A DNA stretch of 64,000 bases from Streptomyces sp. F001 (GCF_004187715.1 NZ_QZWF01000007.1:124001-188000); one strand, 5' to 3'. Positions 16,133 to 24,713 are shown, counted from the first letter of the stretch. Translations and numbers: made by a program. The notes: generated from the sequence alone by a model not told the origin.

Positions 16133-17107
16133 TCAGAACAGGGCGCGGGCAAGCGCCCGGCGCGCCGCGGTCACCCGCGGATCGTCGGCGCCGACCACCT
16201 CGAACAGCTCAAGCAGCCGCAGCCGTACGGCATCCCGGTCCTCGCCCGCCGTACGCCGCACGGTGTCGATGAGCCGCCCGAACGCGTCCTCGACATGACC
16301 GCCCACCAGATCCAGGTCGGCGGCGACGATCTGCGCCTGCGCGTCGGCCGGCTTCTCGGCCGCCTCCTTGCGCACCCGCTGCGGGTCCAGGCCCTGCACC
16401 CGCTGGAGCAACTCCGCCTGCGCCAGGCCGAGTTTGGCCTCCGGGTTGCCGGGGTCGTCGGCGAGCACGTTCCTGTACGCCTGGACGGCCCCGCCCAGGT
16501 CGCCCGCGTCCAGCGCCTGCGCCGCCGCGTTCAGCAGGGCGTCGTACGGCCCGGCCGGCGCCTGCGCCGGGGCTGCCTGGCCGCCCGGCTCGGCCTCCGG
16601 GTCGACGGTCAGGCCGGTCAGCCCGAAGCGCTCCTCGGCGACCGTCACCAACTGGTCGAGGGTCTGCCGGATCTGCGCCTCACCGGCCGCTCCCTGGAAG
16701 AGCGGCAGCGCCTGGCCCGCGACAACGGCGAAGACCGCCGGGATCCCCTGGATCCCGAACTGCTGCATCAGCATCTGGTTGGCGTCGACGTCGATCTTGG
16801 CGAGGACGAAGCGGCCGTTGTACTCGACGGCGAGCCGCTCCAGGACGGGGCTGAGCTGCTTGCAGGGCTGGCACCACTCGGCCCAGAAGTCGATGACGAC
16901 CGGGACCTCGGCGGAGCGCTGCAGGACGTCTTGCTCGAATCCGGCCTCGTCGACGTCGATGACGAGATCGGCCGGGGAGACGGCCCCGCCCCCGCCCTTC
17001 CGGGCCGCTTCGGCGCGCGCCTGCTCCGCCTTCGCCTTGGCCTCTTGGGCCGCCTTCACCGCGGCGAGGTCGACGACGCCGCTCATGGACATGTTCCGTG
17101 GCTGCAT
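16133..17107 (-). CDS. Thioredoxin-domain protein with TPR-like C-terminus (YbbN/CnoX-like)
   Basis: 324 residues from the ATG at 17107, preceded by GGGGAGGA. An Ala/Lys-rich N-terminal helix (about 10-37) leads into a thioredoxin fold with the active-site motif WCQPC (Cys79, Cys82; Gln replaces the usual Gly) and the cis-Pro loop GIPAV. From about 200 the chain is made of TPR-like helices (AAAQALDAGDLGGAVQAYRN). This architecture is that of YbbN/CnoX, a holdase and redox co-chaperone in E. coli; whether the same role holds here is inference. Divergent from a tetR gene across a region with a strong palindrome. Confidence 0.88.
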   Translation of the reverse strand: MQPRNMSMSGVVDLAAVKAAQEAKAKAEQARAEAARKGGGGAVSPADLVIDVDEAGFEQDVLQRSAEVPVVIDFWAEWCQPCKQLSPVLERLAVEYNGRFVLAKIDVDANQMLMQQFGIQGIPAVFAVVAGQALPLFQGAAGEAQIRQTLDQLVTVAEERFGLTGLTVDPEAEPGGQAAPAQAPAGPYDALLNAAAQALDAGDLGGAVQAYRNVLADDPGNPEAKLGLAQAELLQRVQGLDPQRVRKEAAEKPADAQAQIVAADLDLVGGHVEDAFGRLIDTVRRTAGEDRDAVRLRLLELFEVVGADDPRVTAARRALARALF

Positions 17108-17251
17108 GCGTCTATCCTCCCCTGTTCCCGCGCGTGTGTGAAAAACGCTGTGAAAGCCGGACCCGGAAAGGGGCCGACTGCGTGGTCTGCGGCGCCGGGT
17201 CCCCACCCCACGCCCTGTGGTCGTCGCCCGCGTACGCCGCCCACGAGCTTT

Positions 17252-17268
17252 CGCTACGAGTCGTAGCG
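17252..17268. promoter_or_regulatory. Palindromic operator between thioredoxin and tetR genes
   Basis: CGCTACGA-G-TCGTAGCG: perfect 8-bp arms around one base, typical in size and form of TetR-family operators. It is 84 bases before the tetR start and 145 bases before the divergent thioredoxin-TPR start. Confidence 0.6.
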
Positions 17269-17328
17269 TAATGCCATACAGGGCTCGCGCGGCACCGCCG
17301 TCCGGTGATCTCCCTCACTGCCCTGCAG

Positions 17329-17345
17329 AACCGGCCGGTTAGGGT
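17329..17345 (+). promoter_or_regulatory. Palindrome overlapping a leaderless -10 box (tetR)
   Basis: AACCGGCCGGTT (17329-17340) is a perfect 12-bp palindrome whose last T starts the -10 box TAGGGT (17340-17345). The ATG follows 6 bases later, with no spacing for a normal ribosome site. Confidence 0.45.
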
Positions 17346-17351
17346 CGGGGG

Positions 17352-17969
17352 ATGCAGAGCCGCACCCCCGCCAGCCGCACCGGACGCCCGCGCAGCGTCG
17401 CCGCCGACGCCGCGATTCTGGCCGCGACCCGGGCGGCTCTGGTCGAACTGGGCTGCTCCAAGCTCACCTTGGGAGACGTGGCGACGCGGGCCGGGGTTGC
17501 GAAGACGACGCTGTACCGCCGCTGGGCGGGCAAGAACGAACTGGTCGTCGACGCGGTGGCGGAACTCTTCGACGAACTGCGCCTGCCCGACCGCGGCTCA
17601 CTGGCCGCCGACATCGAGGGCGTCGTCCTGCAGTTCGCCGCGATCCTGGCCCGCCCGGAGGCCAAGAGCGGCCTGATGGCGGTGGTCGCGGAGTCGACGC
17701 GCGACGAGGCGCTGCGCGAGCGCATCCGCACATCGATCGTCGACCGCCAGAAACGCCTGGTCCTGGAGGGCCGGGCCCGCGCCCAGGCACGCGGCGAACT
17801 CCCCCCGGAGACGGACCCGGCGGAATCGGCCCGCACGGTGGACCTGATCTTCGACGTGGTCGCGGGCGCGGTGGTCCACCGAACCCTGGTGAGCGCGGAA
17901 CCGGCGGACGAGGAATGGGTACGAAGCTTCACCCGGGTACTGCTGCTGGGGCTGACGCCGCAGCCGTAG
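17352..17969 (+). CDS. TetR-family transcriptional regulator
   Basis: 205 residues. The N-terminal DNA-binding domain (about 15-60) has the family helix-turn-helix LGDVATRAGVAKTTLYRRW. The C-terminal ligand domain (about 75-205) is of the TetR_C_16-like type. It is probably leaderless. The palindrome at 17252-17268 is a natural candidate operator, which would make it self-regulating and possibly a regulator of the divergent thioredoxin-TPR gene. Ligand unknown. Confidence 0.9.
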   Translation: MQSRTPASRTGRPRSVAADAAILAATRAALVELGCSKLTLGDVATRAGVAKTTLYRRWAGKNELVVDAVAELFDELRLPDRGSLAADIEGVVLQFAAILARPEAKSGLMAVVAESTRDEALRERIRTSIVDRQKRLVLEGRARAQARGELPPETDPAESARTVDLIFDVVAGAVVHRTLVSAEPADEEWVRSFTRVLLLGLTPQP

Positions 17970-18008
17970 CCGTACGTAGCTGCGGGCAGTCGTGCCTCCC
18001 CCGGTGCC

Positions 18009-19814
18009 TTAAGGGCCTGGGGGGGGACCCCCAGGCCGGCACGGGTGGGCGCAGCGGCACCCCGTCGCGGCGGGCTGCGCGACCTGCCCGACGCCCGCAC
18101 AGACGCCGGGAACCTCAGAAACCTGCCGGCTCGGTGTACACCCCCACTCATCCCGCAGCACCCCACAGATCTCCCCCAACGTCGCCTCCGCCCGCACCGC
18201 GTCCAGCATCGGCTCGATCATGTTGCCCCCACCCCGCGCAGCCGCAACCATCGCGTCCAGCGCACCACGCACAGCCCCGTCATCCCGTCCCGTACGCCGA
18301 GCGGAAAGCACCCGCACCTGCTCCCGCTCCACCTCATGACTCACCCGCAGAATCTCCAGATCCCCGGTGACGGACCCGGTGTGGACGTTCACGCCCACCA
18401 CCTTCTTGTCCCCCTTCTCCAGAGCCTGCTGGTACCGGAACGCGGACTCCGCGATCTCGCCGGTGAACCACCCGTCCTCGATCCCCCGCAGAATCCCGGA
18501 CGTGATCGGCCCGATCGGGTGCTGCCCATCGGGATGCGCCCGCAGCCCCCGCTCCTTTATCTGCTCGAAGATCTTCTCGGCGTCGGCCTCGATCCGGTCG
18601 GTCAGCTGCTCGACGTACCACGAACCGCCCAGCGGATCGGCCACGTTGGCGACGCCGGTCTCCTCCATGAGCACCTGCTGGGTACGCAGCGCGATCTCCG
18701 CCGCCTGCTCACTCGGCAGCGCAAGCGTCTCGTCGAGCGCGTTGGTGTGCAGCGAGTTCGTGCCGCCGAGCACCGCCGCCAGCGCCTCCACGGCCGTACG
18801 CACGACGTTGTTGTACGGCTGCTGGGCGGTCAGCGAGACACCGGCCGTCTGCGTGTGGAAGCGCAGCCACTGCGCCTTCTCGCTCTTCGCCCCGTACACG
18901 TCCCGCATCCAGCGCGCCCAGATCCTGCGCGCCGCCCGGAACTTGGCGATCTCCTCGAAGAAGTCGACGTGCGCGTCGAAGAAGAAGCTCAGCCCCGGCG
19001 CGAAGACGTCCACGTCCAGCCCGCGCGACAGCCCCAGCTCCACGTACCCGAAGCCGTCCGCCAGCGTGTACGCCAGCTCCTGCGCGGCCGTCGATCCGGC
19101 CTCGCGGATGTGGTAGCCGGAGACGGACAGCGGCTTGTAGGCGGGGATGCGCTCGGCGCAGTACTCCATCAGGTCGCCGATGAGACGCAGATGCGGCTCG
19201 GGCTGGAAGAGCCACTCCTTCTGCGCGATGTACTCCTTGAAGATGTCCGTCTGGAGCGTGCCGTTGAGGACGGACGGGTCGACGCCCTGGCGTTCGGCGG
19301 CGACCAGGTACATGCAGAAGACGGGGACCGCCGGCCCGCTGATCGTCATCGAGGTGGTGACGTCGCCGAGCGGAATGTCCTTGAACAGCACGTCCATGTC
19401 GGACGCCGAGTCGATCGCCACCCCGCAGTGGCCGACCTCGCCGAGCGAGCGCGGGTCATCGGAGTCACGGCCCATGAGGGTCGGCATGTCGAAGGCGACC
19501 GAGAGCCCGCCTCCGCCGTTGCCGAGGATCATCTTGTAGCGCTCGTTGGTCTGCTCGGCGTTGCCGAACCCGGCGAACTGCCGGATGGTCCACGTACGCC
19601 CCCGGTAGCCGGTCGGATAGAGGCCGCGCGTGAAGGGGTACTCCCCCGGCCAGCCGATCCGCTCGAAGCCTTCATAGGTGTCCCCGGGCCGGGGACCGTA
19701 CACCGGCTCCACGGGGTCCCCCGAGAGCGTGGTGAAGTCGGCCTCGCGCTTGCGCGCGGCGTCGTACCGGGCCTGCCAGCGTCGGCGGCCCTCCTCGATG
19801 GCGTCAGCGTCCAT
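18009..19814 (-). CDS. icmA: Isobutyryl-CoA mutase large subunit, C-terminus frameshifted
   Basis: As written the frame gives 601 residues. Residues 1 to about 565 match the IcmA family: the substrate-binding TIM barrel of a B12-dependent acyl-CoA mutase, without its own B12 domain (IcmB is encoded elsewhere). Motifs include RQFAGFGNAEQTNERYK, FDMPTLMGRDSD and TQTAGVSLTAQQPYNNVVRT. The family ends in DEWGVYTEP-GF; here that end lies in another frame with stop at 18115, and one G is missing from the coding-strand run at 18141-18145. The last ~35 residues (after DEWG) are therefore probably not native. GGAGG is only 1 base from the ATG at 19814, an unusual spacing. It interconverts isobutyryl-CoA and butyryl-CoA. 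Confidence 0.9.
   Translation of the reverse strand: MDADAIEEGRRRWQARYDAARKREADFTTLSGDPVEPVYGPRPGDTYEGFERIGWPGEYPFTRGLYPTGYRGRTWTIRQFAGFGNAEQTNERYKMILGNGGGGLSVAFDMPTLMGRDSDDPRSLGEVGHCGVAIDSASDMDVLFKDIPLGDVTTSMTISGPAVPVFCMYLVAAERQGVDPSVLNGTLQTDIFKEYIAQKEWLFQPEPHLRLIGDLMEYCAERIPAYKPLSVSGYHIREAGSTAAQELAYTLADGFGYVELGLSRGLDVDVFAPGLSFFFDAHVDFFEEIAKFRAARRIWARWMRDVYGAKSEKAQWLRFHTQTAGVSLTAQQPYNNVVRTAVEALAAVLGGTNSLHTNALDETLALPSEQAAEIALRTQQVLMEETGVANVADPLGGSWYVEQLTDRIEADAEKIFEQIKERGLRAHPDGQHPIGPITSGILRGIEDGWFTGEIAESAFRYQQALEKGDKKVVGVNVHTGSVTGDLEILRVSHEVEREQVRVLSARRTGRDDGAVRGALDAMVAAARGGGNMIEPMLDAVRAEATLGEICGVLRDEWGCTPSRQVSEVPGVCAGVGQVAQPAATGCRCAHPCRPGGPPPGP
18014..18037. terminator. GC-rich hairpin between tetR and icmA
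   Basis: GGCCTGGGGG (18014-18023) pairs with CCCCCAGGCC (18028-18037) around GGGA; GTGCC and GGCAC extend the arms beyond a small bulge. It lies between convergent genes and probably terminates both. Confidence 0.7.
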
Positions 19815-19823
19815 GCCTCCAAT

Positions 19824-19843
19824 TTACTTGGACGTCCTAGTAA
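19824..19843. promoter_or_regulatory. Palindromic operator 1 upstream of icmA
   Basis: TTACTTGGACGTCCTAGTAA is a 20-bp palindrome with one mismatched pair around a GGACGTCC core. It ends 10 bases before the icmA ATG, so a bound protein would cover the translation start region or the early transcript. Confidence 0.65.
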
Positions 19844-19865
19844 GTGTCGACAGCTGAAGGTGAAT

Positions 19866-19885
19866 TTAGTAGGACGTCCTAGCAA
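19866..19885. promoter_or_regulatory. Palindromic operator 2 upstream of icmA
   Basis: TTAGTAGGACGTCCTAGCAA repeats the GGACGTCC core of site 1 with 2 mismatched pairs. The two centres are exactly 42 bp apart (four helical turns), so two dimers would sit on the same face of the DNA. Confidence 0.65.
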
Positions 19886-19930
19886 TCACAGGAAGCCGAC
19901 CGCCGCACGCACACGCGTACGGCGGGGTGC

Positions 19931-20269
19931 TTATGCCTTCACGGCCTCCGGCGCGTCCTCGGCGACCTTGACCTCCAGCTCGCGCGAGATCTTCCGCTCG
20001 ACGAAGAAGGCGGCCGTCGGGACCGTGCCCGCCAGCAGTACCCACACCTGCTTGGCGACCGGCCACTTCGCCTTGGCGCCCAGGTCGAAGGCGAACACCA
20101 GGTAGACGACGTAGAGCCAGCCGTGCGCGATGGAGACGACACGGGTGGCGTCCGCGGCACCGTCGATGTCCAGCACGTACTTGCCGATCATGCAGAGGCA
20201 CAGCAGAACCAGGAGCACACCGGTGACGTAGGCCATGACGCGGTAGCGGGTCAGCACGCTCTTTTTCAT
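19931..20269 (-). CDS. DUF3817 small membrane protein
   Basis: 112 residues with three membrane helices (for example YVTGVLLVLLCLCMIGKYVL and VVSIAHGWLYVVYLVFAFDL) and a charged C-terminus. The HGWLYVVY motif is typical of DUF3817. No biochemical role is known. There is no Shine-Dalgarno; a TACGCT box (AGCGTA on the plus strand at 20277-20282) is 7 bases before the ATG, so it may be leaderless. A second DUF3817 gene lies at 25126-25470. Confidence 0.82.
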   Translation of the reverse strand: MKKSVLTRYRVMAYVTGVLLVLLCLCMIGKYVLDIDGAADATRVVSIAHGWLYVVYLVFAFDLGAKAKWPVAKQVWVLLAGTVPTAAFFVERKISRELEVKVAEDAPEAVKA

Positions 20270-20312
20270 GCGGCCGAGCGTATCCGCCCGTTCCGGGCGA
20301 TCTTTCCCCGGG

Positions 20313-20822
20313 TCAATGCTCTTCGAAGTCGTGCGCGGCGATCCGTAGCGGGCGCAGCATCGCGAAGATCTCGTTGCACTCCTCGGCGTCGTACACGCCG
20401 AGTCCGAAGTCCATCGCCATCAGATCGCGGGTGGCCGCCTCGACGATCTCGCGGCCCTTGTCCGTGATGACGGCGAGCGTGCCGCGGCCGTCGTTGGGGT
20501 TGGGGCGCCTGTCCACCAGGCCGGACTTCACCAGGCGGTCCACGGTGTTCGTCACGGACGTCGGGTGCACCATGAGGCGCTCGCCGATCTTCGACATCGG
20601 CAGCTCGCCGGCCTTGGAGAAGTTGAGCAGCACCAGCGCCTCGTAGCGCGCGAAGGTCAGCCCGTACGGCTTGACGACCGCGTCGACCTCGGCGAGCAGG
20701 ATCTGGTGCGCACGCATGATCGAGGTGATCGCGGCCATGGACGGCACGTTGCCCCAGCGCTGCTTCCAGAGCTCGTCGGCGCGGGCGATGGGATCGAAGG
20801 GAAGGCTGAGCGGCTTCGGCAC
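20313..20822 (-). CDS. MarR-family transcriptional regulator
   Basis: 169 residues from a GTG. Winged helix-turn-helix core: LPMSKIGERLMVHPTSVTNT (recognition helix) followed by RRPNPNDGRGTLAVIT (wing). The long N-terminal helix is typical of the dimer interface. A TAAGGT box (plus strand 20831-20836 as ACCTTA) stands 8 bases before the start, so a leaderless mRNA is possible. It lies upstream of DUF3817 and icmA on the same strand and could regulate them, but the GGACGTCC sites near icmA need not be its targets. Confidence 0.88.
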   Translation of the reverse strand: MPKPLSLPFDPIARADELWKQRWGNVPSMAAITSIMRAHQILLAEVDAVVKPYGLTFARYEALVLLNFSKAGELPMSKIGERLMVHPTSVTNTVDRLVKSGLVDRRPNPNDGRGTLAVITDKGREIVEAATRDLMAMDFGLGVYDAEECNEIFAMLRPLRIAAHDFEEH

Positions 20823-21092
20823 GTCACCAGACCTTACCCGCCGGTCATATCACGGTCAGCCCTGTCTCGCCCTTCGGTCGGGTTCCGGGAGGTGCGGGAG
20901 GGGTGCGGGTGTGGTGCGGATGCCCGCAAGCCTCTCCTGCCGGCCGCAGCACCCCGCTTGCCGTAGCCGCCGGCCCCGCCCAGCCGTCGGGTACACCCTC
21001 TGTGGGGTGTGCCTGGCCCCTTGCCCGGTACCTGCCTCGCCTTCACCATGAACGCACCCCCGCCCCCCCCAAGAGACCGGAGGTCACCACGG

Positions 21093-22571
21093 ATGCGCCC
21101 TGAGGACCTGACCGGGCCGGAACTGCGGCTGTGGGAGGCGTTCGCCACGGGCGACGAGGTCGACCTGCGTCCGGACAACGCAGCCGACGGCGGATCCGTG
21201 GCCGATGGGGCCGGCTGGGGGCCCGAGCGCACCGTACGCGCCTCGGTCATTCGCTCACTGGTCCTGGGCGGTGCCGAGGGTGTCCGTGGTGAGACTGCCA
21301 CGCTGCACCTCACCGGCGCCCGGATATCGGGGCGGCTGCGGCTGCTCTTCGCCGAAGCACGCTGCGTACTGTGGCTGGAGGGGTGCTGGTTCGACGAGGC
21401 TCCCCAGCTGTACGGGGCCAGGCTCCGGGTGACCAGCTTCATGGACTCGTACCTGCCGGGACTCGGGGCGCACACCTCGACCGTGGACGGGCACCTCGAT
21501 CTGATGAACAGCCGCATTCGGGGCAAGGTCGGCCTGCACGATGCCCGTATCGGCGGCAGCCTGCTCCTCCAGGGCGCGCACCTGTCCAACCCCGGCGGGC
21601 TGGCCTTGGACGGTGCGCGCCTGGAGGTCGCCAGCGGCATCGTCGGTACGGAGGGATTCCGCGCCGAGGGGGAGCTGCGGCTGCATGAGGCGCGCTTTCT
21701 GAGTGAGGGCCTGCACCTGGAGGGTGCCACTCTGCACCATCCGGAGGGCGAAGCCCTGTCCGCCGCCGGCATTCAGGTCGCGTCCGGCATCGACTGCTCC
21801 GGCGGCTTCCGTGCCGAAGGTGCCGTGATACTGACGGGCGCTGTCGTCGGCGGGCGGGTCAGCTTCGAGGGGGCCACGCTCGCACGCCCCGGTGGCCATG
21901 CCCTGGCGTGCCATCACCTTCAGGCTTCCGAACTGACTCTGCGGCCCGCGAGGGTGGAAGGGGGCATCGACCTTCGCCACGCCGCCATCGGCATATTCCG
22001 GCTGGACGGCGGTCGGCACCACGGACCGCCGCTCCAACTCGACGGGCTGGTCTACCGGTCGCTGGAACCTCATCTTCCGGTACGCGAGCGTCTGGCTGAG
22101 CTGAGCCGGGATCCAGACGGATACCGACCCCAGCCGTACCAGCAGCTGGCTGCCGTCTACCAAGCCGTAGGCCACGATCATGATGCCCGTACGGTGCTCT
22201 TGGCCCGCCAGCGACACCGCCGTACGACACTTCCGTGGCACGCCCGCCTCTGGGGGTACGTACAGGACGCCACTGTGGGGTACGGCTATGTGCCGGCGCG
22301 TGCCGCGGTGTGGCTCATGGCACTGCTCGCCGCGGGTGGCACCATCTTCGCCGGCCACAGGCCCACCCCGCAGGGCGATGCCCCCCATCCGGACTTCAAC
22401 CCTGTGGTCTACAGCCTGGATCTGCTCCTTCCGGTCGTCGACTTCGGACAGGAGCGCGCCTTCCAGCCCACGGCACCAACCCAGTGGATCGCCTGGGTCC
22501 TGATCGGTGCAGGCTGGCTGCTGGCCACGGCACTCGCGGCAGGCATCACCAGGGTCCTCTCCCGCCAGTGA
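21093..22571 (+). CDS. Membrane-anchored beta-helix-like repeat protein
   Basis: 492 residues from the ATG at 21093, which has GGAGG 9 bases upstream. Residues about 60-330 consist of repeating units of the type LxLxGAxISGxLxLxxA (GARISGRLRLLFAEAR, DARIGGSLLLQGAHL), suggesting a right-handed beta-helix. The C-terminus has two membrane helices (AVWLMALLAAGGTIFAG and WIAWVLIGAGWLLATALAAG). Streptomyces homologues are often named membrane-associated oxidoreductase, but no nucleotide- or flavin-binding motif is visible. The layout recalls pentapeptide-repeat proteins fused to membrane domains. Function unknown. Confidence 0.78.
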   Translation: MRPEDLTGPELRLWEAFATGDEVDLRPDNAADGGSVADGAGWGPERTVRASVIRSLVLGGAEGVRGETATLHLTGARISGRLRLLFAEARCVLWLEGCWFDEAPQLYGARLRVTSFMDSYLPGLGAHTSTVDGHLDLMNSRIRGKVGLHDARIGGSLLLQGAHLSNPGGLALDGARLEVASGIVGTEGFRAEGELRLHEARFLSEGLHLEGATLHHPEGEALSAAGIQVASGIDCSGGFRAEGAVILTGAVVGGRVSFEGATLARPGGHALACHHLQASELTLRPARVEGGIDLRHAAIGIFRLDGGRHHGPPLQLDGLVYRSLEPHLPVRERLAELSRDPDGYRPQPYQQLAAVYQAVGHDHDARTVLLARQRHRRTTLPWHARLWGYVQDATVGYGYVPARAAVWLMALLAAGGTIFAGHRPTPQGDAPHPDFNPVVYSLDLLLPVVDFGQERAFQPTAPTQWIAWVLIGAGWLLATALAAGITRVLSRQ

Positions 22572-22593
22572 GTCCCACCGAGCAGCGAAACGG

Positions 22594-23244
22594 TCAGCGG
22601 CGCCCCGTCCGGCGCAGGTGGTGGCGGACCGCGCGCTGGGCGACCGGCCCCAGGTCGTCCAGCGCGGCGACCAGCGCCGCCAGTTGCTCCAGCGCGTCCA
22701 GCGCCGCATGGGCCCCCTCCTCGTCCACCCCCTCGTACAGCTCGATCCCCACGAAGGACGCCGCCACCGCCCGCGCCAGCCCCCGCGGATCCGTGAACTC
22801 CCCGAAGGGCGTCGCCGCAAGGACCCGGACGAGCGTCTTCTCGATCTCGGCGATCCACAGGTCGAGCCCCGCCGCTGTGGCCGAGCCGAGGCCGGCGTTG
22901 GTCTGGGCGCCGGCGAGGAGCTGGCCGAGGAGGGCGACATGCCCACCGGCGCGTTCCTGGTCGTGGATCTCCCGGCCGACGGCCAGGAGTTCGGAGAGGG
23001 ACGTGACGGAGGAGAGGCGAAGCCGGAAGCGTGCGACCGCCTGCTCCGCTCCGTAACGGCAGGCCGCTGCCAGGAGTTCGTCCACCGAGCCGAAGTGGTA
23101 GAAGACCAGTGCCTGATTGACCCCGGCGGTCGCCGCGATCGTCCGGGCGGACGTCTTGGCAATGCCCTGCGCCGTGAGCGTGCGGAGTGCTCCTTCGAGG
23201 AGCTTGGTCTTCGTCTCCAGGGATTTCGCCGTCTCGGGGCTCAT
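22594..23244 (-). CDS. TetR-family regulator, last gene of a three-gene operon
   Basis: 216 residues. N-terminal helix-turn-helix: TSARTIAATAGVNQALVFYH (about 31-50). The C-terminal domain is Ala/Leu-rich with a ligand cavity of unknown specificity. Its ATG overlaps the stop of the DUF4166 gene (ATGA). Two TTTGAGC...GCTCAAA operators lie in the operon promoter 1.4 kb upstream, so it very probably represses its own operon. Confidence 0.9.
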   Translation of the reverse strand: MSPETAKSLETKTKLLEGALRTLTAQGIAKTSARTIAATAGVNQALVFYHFGSVDELLAAACRYGAEQAVARFRLRLSSVTSLSELLAVGREIHDQERAGGHVALLGQLLAGAQTNAGLGSATAAGLDLWIAEIEKTLVRVLAATPFGEFTDPRGLARAVAASFVGIELYEGVDEEGAHAALDALEQLAALVAALDDLGPVAQRAVRHHLRRTGRR

Positions 23245-23921
23245 GCGCGCGATTCCTCCCGGACGGGGCGCAGGCCAGGGCGTACGCCGCAGGTGCGGAT
23301 GTCCGGGTACGTCGCCGTGAAGGTGCCCTCGTAGCCGAAGAGCGGGCCGAAGTACTTGTTCACGACCCGGACCTGGACGCGGAAGCGGTCGGTTGTGTCG
23401 TCGTAGGACTCGCGCACCTCGGCCGTGGCGCCGATGAGTTCGGGGACCCGGACGTCCACCACGCCCTCCCGGAAGCGGTGTTCGCCGGAGCGGATGAGCA
23501 GGGAGCCGTCGGGTTCGGCGTGGAAGTGGAGGTCGCTGGCGAGGTGCTGGTGGGTGCCGAGGTAGTCGAGGATGCGGTCGCCCTCGGGGCTCAGCACCAT
23601 CTGGGCGTCGAAGCGGCGGGCCCGGCCGGGCAGGTCGAAGGTGCGCACGAAGGTCACCGTCTCACGGCCGAAGGAGTCGGTGTACGGCACGTTCTCGATG
23701 GTGAAGGGGATGTTACGGCCGGTTCTCGGGACGAGGATGTTGCGGGTGGCGCCGAGGGCCAGGAAGGGTTTCACGAAGGCGCCGCCGTGCCAGATGCGGT
23801 GCATCACGCCCCGGCCCGTGCACGCCTCGCCGCTCGTCAGCCCGACGGAGAAACGGCGCTGCAACCGGGGGTGGAGACGGTCGAAGTCGGCGCCCATCAC
23901 GGTGCGGAAGATCGAGGTCAT
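23241..23921 (-). CDS. DUF4166-type protein
   Basis: 226 residues from the ATG at 23921, which overlaps the stop of the gene before it (ATGA). Recognised by FRTVMGADFDRLHPRLQRRF at the N-terminus and by RIWHGGAFVKPF and PYTDSFGRETVTF, typical of DUF4166 as I know it. The domain is usually found with saccharopine-dehydrogenase-like or SRPBCC partners; no catalytic residues are assigned. Middle gene of a tightly coupled operon. Confidence 0.78.
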   Translation of the reverse strand: MTSIFRTVMGADFDRLHPRLQRRFSVGLTSGEACTGRGVMHRIWHGGAFVKPFLALGATRNILVPRTGRNIPFTIENVPYTDSFGRETVTFVRTFDLPGRARRFDAQMVLSPEGDRILDYLGTHQHLASDLHFHAEPDGSLLIRSGEHRFREGVVDVRVPELIGATAEVRESYDDTTDRFRVQVRVVNKYFGPLFGYEGTFTATYPDIRTCGVRPGLRPVREESRA

Positions 23922-24667
23922 CGCGGGTTCTCCAGGGTGCCGAGGAGGCTGGGGGCGCGTACGCGCGTGGGCGGTGTGCGCAGACAGCGGCGGGCGGCGG
24001 GGGTGCAGGGGGGGGACGCGAACAGGGCCAGGGAGACCGTGACGAGGAGGATCAGCGGCCAGAGGTAGGCCATCGCCGGGGCCAGGGTGCCGAAGAGGCG
24101 GAGGAAGGACTCCAGGCCGAGGCCCGTGCAGGAGACGGTGACGACGAGGGCGCGGACGGCGAGTTCCGTGAGCCAGCTGAGGAGCGCGCGCTCCGGGGTG
24201 ATCCCGCGCTCCAGCCACAGGCGGAGGCGGTCGAAGGACCATGCCGTCGCCCAGCCCATCAGGGGGCGGAAGAGGAGTCGGTCGGCGAGCGCGCCGAAGG
24301 CGCCCCAGCGGGGGCGGTAGTCGTAGCCGGTGAGGAAGCGGACGGCGTCGCCGTCGGGGACGTAGCGCCAGTAGCCGCTGCCTTCGGCGAGCAGGGAGAG
24401 GGGGCGGGGCGCGGCGAAGCGCAGGGCGGATGTGCGGGTGCCGTCCGGGCGCTCCTTCTCGCCGGCAAAGACGCCGGTGCCGGCGATCTTCAGGAAGGGC
24501 AGCACGCGTGTGGCGTAACGGAAGCGCTGCGGCTCGCCCTCCGCGCGCGGGAGGTAGTCGATCTCGGTGAAGCGGAGGTCCCAGCGCTGATGCCGGGACG
24601 GGTCCTGCGTGCGCGCCCACAGTTCGTCAAGGTCGGTTCGGATGCGTGCCTCTATGTAGAGCCCCAT
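23918..24667 (-). CDS. SRPBCC-like membrane protein
   Basis: 249 residues. The N-terminus reads like a polyketide-cyclase or START-type (SRPBCC) lipid-binding fold: IEARIRTDLDELWARTQDPS and HQRWDLRFTEIDYLPR. The C-terminal third has one or two membrane segments (AMAYLWPLILLVTVSLALF). It is first in the operon, directly behind two operator palindromes. Probably binds a hydrophobic ligand at the membrane; the ligand is unknown, though the regulator downstream may sense the same molecule. Confidence 0.78.
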   Translation of the reverse strand: MGLYIEARIRTDLDELWARTQDPSRHQRWDLRFTEIDYLPRAEGEPQRFRYATRVLPFLKIAGTGVFAGEKERPDGTRTSALRFAAPRPLSLLAEGSGYWRYVPDGDAVRFLTGYDYRPRWGAFGALADRLLFRPLMGWATAWSFDRLRLWLERGITPERALLSWLTELAVRALVVTVSCTGLGLESFLRLFGTLAPAMAYLWPLILLVTVSLALFASPPCTPAARRCLRTPPTRVRAPSLLGTLENPR

Positions 24668-24691
24668 GGCTCATCCCCCAGTTCAGCAGCA

Positions 24692-24713
24692 GGTTTGAGC
24701 GACTGCTCAAACC
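24692..24713. promoter_or_regulatory. TetR operator 1
   Basis: GGTTTGAGC-N4-GCTCAAACC, perfect 9-bp arms. It lies 25 bases before the ATG of the SRPBCC gene, over the expected transcription start. Confidence 0.8.
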
